Origin: Mesomycoplasma lagogenitalium | GTDB lineage: Bacteria > Bacillota_I > Bacilli_A > Mycoplasmatales > Metamycoplasmataceae | NCBI RefSeq assembly: GCF_029854295.1 | Contig: NZ_CP122979.1 | Span: forward strand, 124,001 to 188,000 | Reading direction: 5' to 3' | DNA length: 64,000 nt | Shown here: one piece after another, positions 54,181 to 64,000 of the stretch | Layout of the letters: every line of letters begins with the position of its first letter | How positions within the stretch are numbered: the first letter of the stretch is position 1 | The notes under the pieces: model-generated | What the model saw: only the letters and a program-made list of their open reading frames with translations | Told to the model about the DNA's origin: nothing | Databases searched by the model: none | Translations under genes and position numbers: made by a program

Positions 54181-55503
54181 ATGTTTGATAACATTGTTGC
54201 AATTTCTTCTGGTGGTCAAGTTAATCAAGCGATTTCAATAATTCGATTAACAGGACCTGATGTTTTTCAAATAGTTAAAAAATTTTATACAGGTAAAGTA
54301 GGTAAAGATAAGCAAATTACTTACGGTTGAATTAAAAATGGCAATGAACTAGTTGATGAAGTATTAGTTATGTGGTTTGAAGGAAAAAATAATTTTATCG
54401 GTGAAAATACAGTAGAAATTAATGCTCATGGCGGAATTGTAAATACGCAATTAATTTTAGAATTAGCATTAGCTAATGGAGCGAGGATGGCGGAACCAGG
54501 AGAATTTTCAAGACGGGCATTTTTAAATGGTAAAATGGATTTAATAAAAGCAGAAGCTATTAATGATTTAATTCATGCTAAAAATCGTTTTCAAACAAAA
54601 ATGGCTATTAAAAAATTCGATGGTAAAACTAGTGAATTTATTAACAAAATAATCAATCAATTATTAATTTTAATTGGACAAATTGAAGTAAATATCGATT
54701 ATCCAGAATATGATGATGTTGAGCAATTAAAAGAAAACCAATTACTTTTAGAGCTAAAGAAAATTAAAGACGAATTACATACAACCATTGAATTATCAGA
54801 AAATTCTAGGATTATCTATCAGGGAATTAAATTAGCGATTGTCGGTCTGCCTAATGCCGGAAAATCATCTTTATTAAATGCGTTTTTAAATGAAGAAAAG
54901 GCGATTGTTACTGCCGAAGCAGGAACGACTAGGGATGTGGTTGAAGGGAATTTTGTTTTGGGTGGTTTACCATTTTTAATAAAAGATACTGCTGGAATTA
55001 GAGATGCAAATAATGAAGCAGAAAAAATTGGAATCAATCGTTCATTAAAACAAATAGATGAAAGTGATATTATTATTCATTTAATTGATGGAACAAACGT
55101 GTGAAATAATTATGATGAACAAATAAAATATCGTTCGAAAAATAAAAAATATATTCAAGTTATTAATAAAGCAGATTTATTAAATGAAAAAGAAAAAGGA
55201 AAAATTTATATTTCAGCTAAAAATAACGACTTAGAATCATTAGAAAAAGAGATTATTAAAATTTATCAAAATATCGATTTAAATAACGAACAAATAATTA
55301 ATAATACAAGACAATTGTCTTTAATTAAATCCTCTTTTATAGCAATTGAAAATGCAATTTTAGCAATCGAAAATGGCTTTACAGCAGATGTTGTTATAAT
55401 CGATTTAAGAAAGGCGTGAGAGGATCTTGTCAATATTACAGGAAAAGCAGATAACGAACAATTATTAGATTCAATGTTTAAAAATTTTTGTTTGGGAAAA
55501 TAA
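54181..55503 (+). CDS. mnmE: tRNA modification GTPase
   Basis: A 440-residue GTPase that with MnmG makes cmnm5U34 in tRNAs. N-terminal formyl-THF-binding domain ([28 protein letters not shown]), G1 GLPNAGKSS at 222-230, G2/G3 [13 protein letters not shown] and DTAGIRD, and the terminal FCLGK with catalytic Cys437. One base or less separates it from the ABC-F stop. Uses folate from the FolD pathway. Confidence 0.97.
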
Positions 55504-55570
55504 ATTAAACATTTTTGTTATTAATTGATTGTTTTTTCTTTCTTTTTTAATAAAATGGTGTAAAATTTGA

Positions 55571-55595
55571 ATATATAATTTTAAATATTATATAT
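55571..55595 (+). promoter_or_regulatory. Palindrome overlapping a -10 box before the Cys-rich protein
   Basis: ATATATAAT (55571-55579), 7 nt, ATTATATAT (55587-55595): perfect 9-bp arms. TATAAT at 55574-55579 inside the left arm fits a -10 box for the gene at 55649, so a repressor bound here could block it. RBS AGAGGA lies before the ATG. Confidence 0.4.
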
Positions 55596-55648
55596 GCTAA
55601 AAAATATGTTAATTAACTGATAAACTAGTACTAATAAAAGAGGAAAAT

Positions 55649-58339
55649 ATGATATTAAGATTTTACTGTTCTAAAACAGAAAACATAGAAACAAAAGAAG
55701 TGGAATTCCATTTTAAAGCAGCTAAACAGAAGAATTTTTTAATTTTTAAAAATTTAGATGATACAGTTGAACATTTTAAATCTTTAAAACTCAATGCAAC
55801 AATGTGGATTAGAGAAAACGGAATTTTTACCGGATCTGTTAAATCAAGAATCAATGAAAATCAAGAAGTTGAAGTTGAATATATTGAATTTGATGTAGAA
55901 AGCAAAAAGGAAGTTGCAACAGAAACACAAGAAAAAGTTGTTGAAACAGAAAAAGAAAATGCTGAACAAAATAATTACAAATTAAGTTCTTCTATTGAAG
56001 AAGAGGAAAAATGCCCTGATTGTGATTGTGATTTAGAGTGTTCAAGTCTTGAAAATAATTTAGAAAGATTTTATGCTGATGATCAAGAACAAGTTGTTGA
56101 AGAAAAAGTAGAAAGTGAACAAAATGATATTTTTGTTGCTGAAAATTGCTTGAAAGACACTTGTTATTCAAAAGTTGAAGATTGCGAAAATTGCAGTTGT
56201 TCCGAAAGTTGCGATCATTCGAAATTGTCTGATGATGAATTTAATGAATTTGAAGAATCTAATTTTGACGAATTCCATTGTCCACAATGTTCTGAAAATT
56301 GTTCCGATGAACAGCAACCAGAAAATGAAAATGTTTGCGGTTGTTCAGAAGAGGAAGAAAAAGAGCAAAATAATTTCATTGAAGAATCGGTTTCAAATTG
56401 CGATTGTGATGAATGCGATTGCGATTCAGGACACAAACTCCATACATGTGATTTAAAAGAAAAACATAAACACTATATCGTTAAAGATGCTCATTCAGAA
56501 TTTGAAGTAGACGAATTTGAGAAAAACTTAAATTGTGATTTATCTGGATTTGATGGTAATTTAGAAATTGTGCTTTTCGACCAAGAAAATAAAGATAATT
56601 GAAAACACCTTCTTATCAAGAAAAGAAATTCACATTGTCAATGTTCAATGGCTTCAAATGTATTGAAAAAAGATAAAAAATGTTCTCAAGATTGCGAATG
56701 CTCAACTTGTTATTGTGATGAAAGTTGCCAATGTTTAGATTCTCATCAAGAAGTTGAAGATTTTTCTGAATATGAAAGTCATAACAGTGAAGTTGAAAGT
56801 TTTGTTGTGTCATTACCAGAAGATTCTAATGTGTTAGAGGAAGAAAAAGAAGAAGAGTCATCGACCGATTTTGTTGATGAAAATTTAGATCCAGAAACAG
56901 AAGAACTTGAAGTTTATGAACAAGCAGAGTGTTTAGAATGTAAAATACTTTCAGAAAATGGCGACAACTATTCACATACTCATGAATTACACGAAATTCA
57001 ATGTTTAAAAGCGGAATATTTAACAAATGATGACAATCAATATTTAATTAATGTTGATGAAATCAATGAAGAACAAGAGTTTGAATTTGAAGAAGAAGAA
57101 GAAGAAGACACTTATTTAGATGATACTTATAGTGATTTTGTTGAAGAGGAAATATTCGATGTTGTTGAAGAAGATTTTGAACAAGAAGAATTAATTGATA
57201 CCGAGGATGAAAGTTTTCCAATTTACTGTGCTGAATGTGAAGCGATGCAATCACTTGAAGACAGTGAATTATTAAATGGTTGTGAAATTTGTGATTCATT
57301 ATTAAGATCTGAAGAGCCTCTTGAAGTTGAAGAGGAAGAAAAAGCTCTTAATTTAGATGTTCAAGATTCTGTTCTTCTTTATGAAGAGCCTACCTCATGT
57401 GATCACGAACATTTATTAGCTGATGAAAAAATTGCATACTGAAATCAATTTTCTCAAGATGAAGATGAAACAGTTGAATTCTTAGATGTTAAAGCAGAAA
57501 ATGATTGTGAAATATGCAATTCATACGAAGATGTGGATGATGAATTAAATTGCCCATGCAACGAAGAATGAACAATTCCTTCATCTCAATACATAATCGA
57601 AAACCAAGTAGAAGAAGTTGAAACTTTTGATGATAATCAAGAATTAGAATTAGTTGAAGAAGAACATTTACACACCGAAGATGAAGAACACTTTAACTGT
57701 CCTGAGTGTTTAGAAATTGACGAAGAAATCGCTAAATGAAGTGCATTAATAGCAGAAGAGGAAGCTAATTTAGCTGCTAATTCAACAGTTGATTATTTAG
57801 AATTAAGTAGTGATGTTGAAGAAATAGTAGAAGAAGAATTAGAGGCTGAAGTTGAGCCGGAAGTTGAAGCTTTTGATTGTCAATTATGTAAGGAAATGGA
57901 TGAAGAAATCGTTGATGATTATTGCAACGGATGTCATTTATTAGCACAACAAGATTTTGTTCCAAATTACGATCATAGTTTCCACACATCAACATTATCA
58001 TTTGGTGGATTATGTTATAAATGTGGTGGAAATACAATAGCAATCGATGCAACAGATGCTAACATAACTGTTTCTGGTAGAGTACTGGGATATAATTCTC
58101 CAACACCAATTAATCCAACTGCTTATTCATTAGTAAACAGAGAAACAAATGAAGAAATTCCTGTTGAGGTTCTTGATATTTCTAATTTAGCAAACACAAC
58201 AACTATTACTGTAACTAAAGAAGAAGAACCTAAATCCGAATCTATTTGAACAAGAACAAATTGAATCTTATGAGTAACAGTATGAATAGCGCTTTTATTC
58301 TTAATAATAGCAATTATAGTTTATATATTTGCAATTTAA
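55649..58339 (+). CDS. Cysteine-rich, acidic, tail-anchored protein of unknown function
   Basis: An 896-residue protein I do not recognise. Residues 1-85 look globular (FHFKAAKQKNFLIFKNLDD). The rest alternates Glu/Asp-rich stretches with clusters of CxC and CxxC, many with His nearby: CPDCDCDLEC, CENCSCSESCDH, CDCDECDCD, CSQDCECSTCYCDESC, CAEC, CPEC, CQLC, CYKCGG. I count 51 cysteines. It ends with WTRTNW, one 22-residue hydrophobic helix and a very short tail, so it is anchored by its C-terminus. No signal peptide. The pattern suggests several metal sites, for example zinc knuckles; this is inference. Neighbours (mnmE, diadenylate cyclase) give no clue. Own terminator, own promoter. Confidence 0.8.
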
Positions 58340-58344
58340 ATAAT

Positions 58345-58373
58345 AAACGTATCTAATTTGATACGTTTTTTTA
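58345..58373 (+). terminator. Terminator of the Cys-rich gene
   Basis: AAACGTATC pairs with GATACGTTT over a 6-nt loop, then a T run. It lies only 18 nt before the next ATG. Confidence 0.85.
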
Positions 58374-58390
58374 GAAAAGTGGGAAATAAA

Positions 58391-58966
58391 ATGGAAAAAA
58401 TTATTTTAGTATTAGTTTTAATTTTAGTTTTAATAATGTTTTTCATTCTTGTTATAAAAGAAATTTATTTTCTTTACAAGCATATTAAAAGTAAAAAATC
58501 AAAATTTAAAGAAATGGCTGATTCCAATAAAAATCGTGTCATTATAGAATTAAAAAATGCGGTTGAAGAACTTTCAAAAACTAAAACTGGAGCAATTATA
58601 ACTATCGAAAATCATGATAATATCGAAAATTTAAGAACAGACGGAGTTAGAATTGATTCAAACATTTCTTCTTCCTTACTAATTTCTATTTTTAATAAAA
58701 ATTCACCATTACATGATGGTGCTGTTATTATTAGAAATAATAAAATTACATATGCTTCAACATATTATAAAATAACTTCTAAATCAATTAATAATAAATT
58801 CGGATCAAGACATAGAGCGGCTATGGGTATTAGCGAACAATCAGATTCAACTACAATAGTTGTTTCTGAAGAAACTGGCGGAATTACCATAGCAAAAAAT
58901 GGTAAGTTCGAATATGTATTAATTGATGATTTTAGAAAGGTATTAGAATCGAAATTAAAAAATTAA
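58391..58966 (+). CDS. Diadenylate cyclase (CdaM/CdaA-like)
   Basis: A 191-residue enzyme making cyclic di-AMP from two ATP. One N-terminal membrane helix replaces the three of CdaA, as in the CdaM type of M. pneumoniae. The DAC domain has NSPLHDGAVII (DGA motif) and GSRHRAAMGISE (RHR motif), both catalytic. ATG 58391 chosen; the upstream in-frame ATG 58358 lies in the terminator stem region. c-di-AMP often governs K+ and osmotic transport; MgtE follows 16 nt later. Confidence 0.93.
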   Translation: MEKIILVLVLILVLIMFFILVIKEIYFLYKHIKSKKSKFKEMADSNKNRVIIELKNAVEELSKTKTGAIITIENHDNIENLRTDGVRIDSNISSSLLISIFNKNSPLHDGAVIIRNNKITYASTYYKITSKSINNKFGSRHRAAMGISEQSDSTTIVVSEETGGITIAKNGKFEYVLIDDFRKVLESKLKN

Positions 58967-58982
58967 AAAAGTAGGAGTTATA

Positions 58983-60428
58983 ATGGATTTAAAAATCGCT
59001 TTAGAAAAAAAAGATATAAATTGAGTAAGAGATTTTTCAAAATCTATTCCTATTTCCCAAATTGCCGATGAAGTTGAAAAATTATCAATAGTTAATCGTG
59101 TTTTATTTTTTAGAATGCTCAATACCGATGTAGCTGGAGAAATTTTTTCCAGCTTAGAAATGGAAGTGCAAGAAAATTTAATTAAAAACTTTTCTGATGA
59201 AATGGTTGAGCAAATTTTAGATGAATTATATACAGATGAAATTGCCGATTTAATTGAAGAAATTCCTTCCAATCTTTCACAAAGGGTTTTAAAAAATATT
59301 GATCCAGAAAGAAGAACGGCTGTTAATAAAATATTAAAGTATAAAGAAGATCAAATTGGTTCAATAATGTCGGTCGATATTATTAGTTTAAAAGAAAATT
59401 GAACAGCACAACAGGCAATTGAATATATAAGAAATAAAAAAGACGATGTAGAATTAACCCACTACTACTACATTGTTAATAAAAATAAAAAATTAGTGGG
59501 AGCATTAACTTTGGAAGATATTGTTTTTTCTAAAGACAATCTCCAATTAAAAGAAATAATGTTTGCTGTCCCTTGTGTCTATACAACCGATTTAAAGGAA
59601 GATGTTGCTAATGTTTTTGCTGAAAATGATATGTCCGTTATTCCAGTAATGAATTCTTCGAATCGATTAATAGGAATGGTTACATCTGATGATATTATCG
59701 ACATCGTTCAAGAAGAGGGGACAGAAGATATGTATAAAATGGCAGGGATTAATTCTGAAGATTTAGAAGAGCAATATTTAAAAACAAGTATTTTAAAAAT
59801 AGTTAAATCAAGAATTTTTTGATTAATTGTTTTAATGTTTGGATCTACTTTATCGCAGGTTATCATTCAAATATTCACCGATTATTTAGAACACAGTAAT
59901 TCATTAAAAAGTTTAGGAATGGGAATTTTTATTTCAACAATCATTTCAATTATTCCCGTTATTTCCGGTTCTGCTGGAAACGCAGGATCACAATCTGCAA
60001 CAACCATAACTAGAGCCCTTTCTTTAGGAGAAATCAAAAAACGGGGTTATATGAAAAAAGTTTTTTTTAAAGAATTAAATATTAGTATGGTTATTGGATC
60101 GATTTTGATGTTGATTAATTTTATAAGATTAATTTGCTATTTTATGATAAGTAGAGATTTATTTAATACTTCTTTTATTGAATATGAGGGACAAATTACT
60201 AAATTACCTAAATATGCATACATTTTAATTATTTCAGCCGCTGCTTCTATTTCTATGTTTTTGGTTATCGTATTTTCAAAAATTTTAGGTTCAGTTATTC
60301 CTTTATTAGCAGCAAGAATTGGAAAAGATCCAGCAGTTATGTCAGCTCCCGTTTTAGCAACACTAACAGATGCAACATCAACACTGATTTTTTTCGGAAT
60401 TACAATTTTAATATTTTTAGTTATTTAA
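58983..60428 (+). CDS. mgtE: Magnesium transporter MgtE
   Basis: A 481-residue Mg2+ channel. Acidic N domain of helical repeats, two CBS motifs (TLEDIVF, VTSDDIIDIV), and a five-helix membrane domain with the signature ISGSAGNAGSQSATT and PAVMSAPVLATLTDATSTL. Length is normal. GGAG SD. Probably co-transcribed with the cyclase gene before it. Confidence 0.95.
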
Positions 60429-60483
60429 TATATAATTTAAAAGTAATTATTAGCAAATCAAAATACAAAAAGGAAGTTTATTT

Positions 60484-61008
60484 ATGGATTCAACAACAGT
60501 CGGGATAATTTTAGGAATATTAATAGCAGGAATTATTGCTTTAATTGTTTTTCAAGTTATTGTCGATCGAAAAAAGAAAAGAAAATTAAAAAAGCAGAGA
60601 GATGAATTAACAAAATTAGAACAAAAAGTTTTATTAGAAGTTGTTGCTAAAGTTAATTCAATAATTGAAGTTAATCAACATAATTTAGATAATTTTGTAG
60701 TTTCTATCGGCGAAAGAAAAATGAAGGATATTATTTTTTGAGCTAAATCAAATTTAAAAGAAGTTACTGAAACAGAAGAATATAAAAAAGCCTTTATAGA
60801 TAATCCTTTTGAAAAAAATGAATTACTTCAAGAAAATATTGAAATTTTAATAGCCTCTAGATCAAATGGTTGAAGTAAAAGAAATAGTAAAGAAATTGAA
60901 TATTTTCAAGAACTAGAAAAAGTTTTTTTAGAAAAAGATGAATCTAAAGATACTTATTTAGAAAGAAAAACCACATTGAAAGGCGAATATTTATTAAATG
61001 AAAAATAA
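60484..61008 (+). CDS. Single-pass membrane protein of unknown function
   Basis: A 174-residue protein. An N-terminal hydrophobic helix (residues 5-26) is followed by a basic stretch (RKKKRKLKKQ) and a cytoplasmic helical domain with WAKSNLKEVTETEEY. Its end overlaps pgsA by 11 nt, so they form a unit. I do not recognise the family; conserved neighbours in other mycoplasmas would be informative. AGGAAG SD. Confidence 0.65.
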
Positions 61009-61720
61009 AAATTTACCCAATTACTTAACATTATTAAGAATAGTTTTATGAGTTCCTTTTCTAATTATTTTAGCAATCTATTATACCAGCGTCTCTTTTC
61101 AACCAACTGTAAAAGAATATTATTGAATGAATATTTTAGCAGTATTTATTTTCATTTTAGCAATGATAACAGATTTTTTAGATGGACATCTAGCTAGAAA
61201 ATACGATAATGTTTCTAACTTTGGAAAACTTTTTGATCCCATTGCGGATAAATTAATGACATCAACTGCATTGATTTTTTTAGCAGCAATAGGTTTTACA
61301 GAAATATGAATTGTTGTAATATTTATTGCTAGAGATATTGTTGTTGATGGCTGCAGAAATTTAGCAGCAAGAGAAAATAAAAAAATAGCTGCTTCAATTT
61401 GAGGAAAATTAAAAACTCTTTTTCAAAGTTTTGCAATTCCATTAATTTTCATTTTAGGACCAATTTTAAGATGAACAGATTTTTATTGACCTGTTTTTTA
61501 TTGAATTCTTAATGTTCCAGTTATTTTAGCACTATTTTTATCTCTTTTATCAGGATATTTTTACATAAAAGATTTAAATCATTTAATCCGTTTAAAAGAA
61601 AAAAATACTAAAAATAGAAGAAAAAAATAAATTATATTTAATAATAAAATGATGTCAATTTAAAAACAATGCGAGTTTTGTGATAATAAACTCGCATTTT
61701 TATTATTTAAATTTAAATAA
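60998..61720 (+). CDS. pgsA: Phosphatidylglycerophosphate synthase
   Basis: A 240-residue membrane enzyme as read here, making phosphatidylglycerol phosphate from CDP-diacylglycerol and glycerol 3-phosphate. The CDP-alcohol motif TDFLDGHLARKYDNVSNFGKLFDPIADK (D-G-x2-A-R-x8-G-x3-D-x3-D) identifies it. After NRRK the literal frame misses the expected TAA in a short A run (61621-61626) and continues for about 30 codons through the terminator hairpin to 61718-61720. One more A would end the protein after NRRKK. Either the extension is real, or the run is a sequence variant. Confidence 0.85.
61667..61706 (+). terminator. Terminator after pgsA
   Basis: AATGCGAGTTT pairs with AAACTCGCATT over a short loop, then T's. 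Confidence 0.8.
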
Positions 61721-61836
61721 AAAAATAAATTCCCCTTTTTCGCAATAAAATTATTTGTTTTTTATAAATAAAATTTTATTTTTATAAGTAAAATAGTATA
61801 ATTTAATAGTTAAATTTATACAAATAAGGAGAAAAA

Positions 61837-62535
61837 ATGACACCACATATTAATGCAAAACCAGGACAAATTGCTAAAACAGTTTTAATGCCTGGAGATC
61901 CATTAAGAGCAAAATTTATTGCAGAGAAATTTTTAACAAATGTTGAATTAGTTAACACTGTTAGAAATGTTTTTATGTATACAGGATTATATAAAGGAAA
62001 ACCAATTACAGTTGCTGCGTCAGGAATGGGGGTTCCTTCTATCGGAATTTACTCATATGAATTATTTAAATTTTATGATGTTGATAGAATTGTTAGAATC
62101 GGATCAGCAGGAGCATATACAGCAGATTTAAAACTTTACGATGTTGTATTAGTTAATGAAGCATATACAGATTCACATGCTTATGCTGAAATGGTTTTAG
62201 GTCAAAAAACTCACGTTTTAAGACCATCAGCTAAATTAAATGCTCAATTATTAGAAAATGCTTTAAAACTAGGAATTGATGTAACTGTTGGTAGAATCCA
62301 TACACAAGATGTTTTTTATTCTTCAAGACCATTAGAAAAAACAATTGAAATTTCCAAGGCAATCGCGGTTGAAATGGAATCGTTTGCATTATTTGCTAAT
62401 GCTAAAAAATTAGGTAAAGAAGCTGCATGTTTATTAACAATTTCTGACAATTTAATAACACATGAAGAAACTTCTTCTGAAGAACGTGAAACTAAATTTT
62501 CTCAAATGATGGAAATTGCTTTAGAATTAGCTTAA
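61837..62535 (+). CDS. deoD: Purine nucleoside phosphorylase, DeoD type
   Basis: A 232-residue hexameric phosphorylase splitting purine (deoxy)nucleosides to base and (deoxy)ribose 1-P. MPGDPLRAKFIAEKF, SGMGVPSIGIYSYEL, RIGSAGAY, VEMESFALFANA and the catalytic Asp in TISDNL are present. Normal length, strong SD AAGGAG. First of the nucleoside-use cluster. Confidence 0.97.
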   Translation: MTPHINAKPGQIAKTVLMPGDPLRAKFIAEKFLTNVELVNTVRNVFMYTGLYKGKPITVAASGMGVPSIGIYSYELFKFYDVDRIVRIGSAGAYTADLKLYDVVLVNEAYTDSHAYAEMVLGQKTHVLRPSAKLNAQLLENALKLGIDVTVGRIHTQDVFYSSRPLEKTIEISKAIAVEMESFALFANAKKLGKEAACLLTISDNLITHEETSSEERETKFSQMMEIALELA

Positions 62536-62549
62536 TTTATTAATATATG

Positions 62550-62580
62550 GACTAACCTTTTTTGAGTTAGTCTTTTTTAT
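62550..62580 (+). terminator. Terminator after deoD
   Basis: GACTAAC pairs with GTTAGTC over a 9-nt loop, then TTTTTTAT. Only about 15 nt separate it from the deoA start, so it may attenuate rather than end transcription. Confidence 0.75.
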
Positions 62581-62594
62581 TGAAAGGAAAAAAA

Positions 62595-63890
62595 ATGAGA
62601 ATCGTTGATCTTATTATTAAAAAACGTGAAGGCTTTGAATTGAATGATCAAGAAATAGAATTCATCATTCAAAAATATGTATCTGGCGAAATTAAAGATT
62701 ATCAAATGTCTTCATTTTTAACAACAATAATGTTTAAAGGTATGACACCAAAAGAAATTGGTAAATTTACCTTAGAAATGATGAAATCAGGAAGAATTAT
62801 TGATCTTAAATCGATAAAAGGAATTAAAGTAGATAAACACTCTACTGGAGGAGTTGGAGATAAAACCACTTTGGTGGTAGGTCCAATTATTGCGGCTTTA
62901 GATGTTCCGGTCGCTAAAATGTCCGGTCGGGGACTGGGTCATACAGGAGGAACAATTGATAAATTAGAATCTATTCCTGGATTTTCAGTTGCTTTAACTG
63001 AGCAAGAATTTATCGATCAAGTAAATAAAATAAAAATTGCTGTTATTGGACAAACAGACGATTTAGTTCCGGCTGATAAAAAATTATATGCATTAAGAGA
63101 TGTTACTGGAAATGTATCTTCTATTCCGTTAATAGCTTCATCTATTATGTCTAAAAAATTAGCAACTGGTTCAGATGCAATTTTATTGGATGTTAAATGT
63201 GGAAATGGTGCTTTTATGACAAATGTAGAAGAGGCAAGAAAATTAGCATCACAAATGATAACTATTGGTAAGGAATTAAACAGAGATGTTAGAGTAGAAA
63301 TTACTAATATGTCTCGTCCAATGGGTAAATCTATCGGTAATAAAAATGAAGTTTTAGAAGCTATTAGAACTTTAAAAGGTCAAGGAACTAGTGACTTTAA
63401 TGAATTATGTTATTCAGCATGTATTACTATATTAAAACAAGCAAAAGTAACAAACGATGAAAAAGAAGCTAAAAAAATGATTGATGAAGTTATTAAAAGC
63501 GGAAAAGCCTTAGATAAATTTTATGAATTTATCGAAACACAAGGCGGAGATGTTCAAAAATTAAAAGCAAAAGATTTTTGAAATCCAAAATATAAACTAG
63601 ATGTTCTAGCTGAAAATGACGGATTTATGGAAATAAGTTCAGCACTTTCTTTTGGTATCGCTGCATCAAAATTAGGAGCAGGAAGAATCACTAAAGAAGA
63701 TAATATTGATTTTGAAGCTGGAATTGAAATTAACAAAAAAACAAATGATGAAGTAAAAAAAGGTGATTTATTATTCACATTATATTCATCAAAACCAATT
63801 GATATGCAAATTGCAAACGAATTAAAAGATTCATATCAAATTAATAAACAAAAAGTAGAAAATAAAGTAATTTTAGACAGAATGGAGTAG
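62595..63890 (+). CDS. deoA: Pyrimidine-nucleoside (thymidine) phosphorylase
   Basis: A 431-residue enzyme splitting thymidine, deoxyuridine and uridine. VDKHSTGGVGDKTTLVVGP, KMSGRGLGHTGGTIDKLE (signature) and ALRDVTGNVSSIPLI are intact. TGA at 63579 is Trp. ATG 62595 with AAAGGA SD; a TTG at 62580 is less likely. The deoC start follows 3 nt after the stop. Confidence 0.96.
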
Positions 63891-63893
63891 AAA

Positions 63894-64000
63894 ATGAATT
63901 GAGCAAAATTAATTGATCATACTTATTTAAAACCAGAAGGTACATCGAAAGAAATTAATAAACTAATCGATGAAGCAAAAGAATATGGATTTAAAACTAT
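63894..64000 (+). CDS. deoC: Deoxyribose-phosphate aldolase, 5' part only
   Basis: The first 35 codons of an aldolase that splits deoxyribose 5-P to glyceraldehyde 3-P and acetaldehyde: [20 protein letters not shown] is the typical N-terminus. It continues beyond the window. With deoD and deoA it turns nucleosides into glycolytic intermediates. Confidence 0.88.

Noticed and set aside
57063-57299. Minus-strand ORFs opposite the Cys-rich gene (also 57777-58052)
   Set aside because: They are reverse complements of Glu/Asp codon runs (giving Leu/His-rich nonsense) and lack start signals.

Overview
The window is mollicute (Mycoplasma sensu lato) DNA. It is very AT-rich, and in almost every gene TGA sits in frame where tryptophan is expected (ValRS, the ABC ATPases, P60, SF1 helicase). 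Release factor 1 is the only release factor seen. Genes are packed head to tail with overlaps such as TAATG, and surface proteins carry lipobox cysteines. The P80-P60-HinT cluster, lactate dehydrogenase and deo genes point to a fermenting species of the hominis-type mycoplasmas; I do not name the species.

Layout. 135-7144: operon for a substrate-binding lipoprotein, a membrane nuclease, an ATPase with a coiled-coil insert, two permeases and a 52-aa membrane peptide, probably a nucleic-acid-fragment importer. 7347-8024: GntR regulator. 8131-13698: leucyl aminopeptidase, a coiled-coil protein, metK behind what I read as an S-box (SAM-I type) riboswitch, a HinfI/CcrM-like restriction-modification pair, and L31. 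13799-14986: formate/nitrite-type channel. 15145-21670: FolT-like ECF S component, a pseudo-ABC protein, valS and folD. 21815-26699: repeat-rich surface locus with two near-identical frameshifted lipoproteins flanking a subtilisin-like protease, the fossil tail of a second protease, and a third broken lipoprotein. 26802-28554: Dam-like GATC methylase with a frameshifted DpnII-like nuclease. 28614-33645: thymidine kinase and P80-P60-HinT. 33736-41425: TM2 protein, tRNA-Thr, rsmE, lemA-DUF3137, prfA-prmC, tRNA-Gly, ldh, tsaC-rpiB and rpsT. 41593-48052: GdpP, L9, DnaB, CNNM/CorC protein and trigger factor. 48185-49416: two-piece chromate-type transporter. 49505-55503: SF1 helicase, an ABC-F ATPase with one dead site, and mnmE. 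55649-58339: an unusual 896-aa cysteine-rich acidic tail-anchored protein. 58391-61720: diadenylate cyclase, mgtE, an unknown membrane protein and pgsA. 61837-64000: deoD, deoA and the start of deoC.

How the parts fit. The nuclease-importer operon, thymidine kinase and deoD-deoA-deoC make a coherent nucleotide-salvage economy for a cell that cannot make bases. Cyclic di-AMP is both made (58391) and degraded (41593) by products of this window. Folate chemistry is represented by FolT and FolD. SAM made by MetK feeds RsmE, PrmC and two DNA methylases, and its gene appears to sense SAM.

Most worth following up: the metK leader, which matches SAM-I architecture stem by stem and has a readable start-codon switch; the cysteine-rich tail-anchored protein; the pseudo-ATPase next to the FolT-like S component; and the recombining lipoprotein/protease locus. 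No CRISPR array, rRNA gene, insertion sequence or replication origin was seen.
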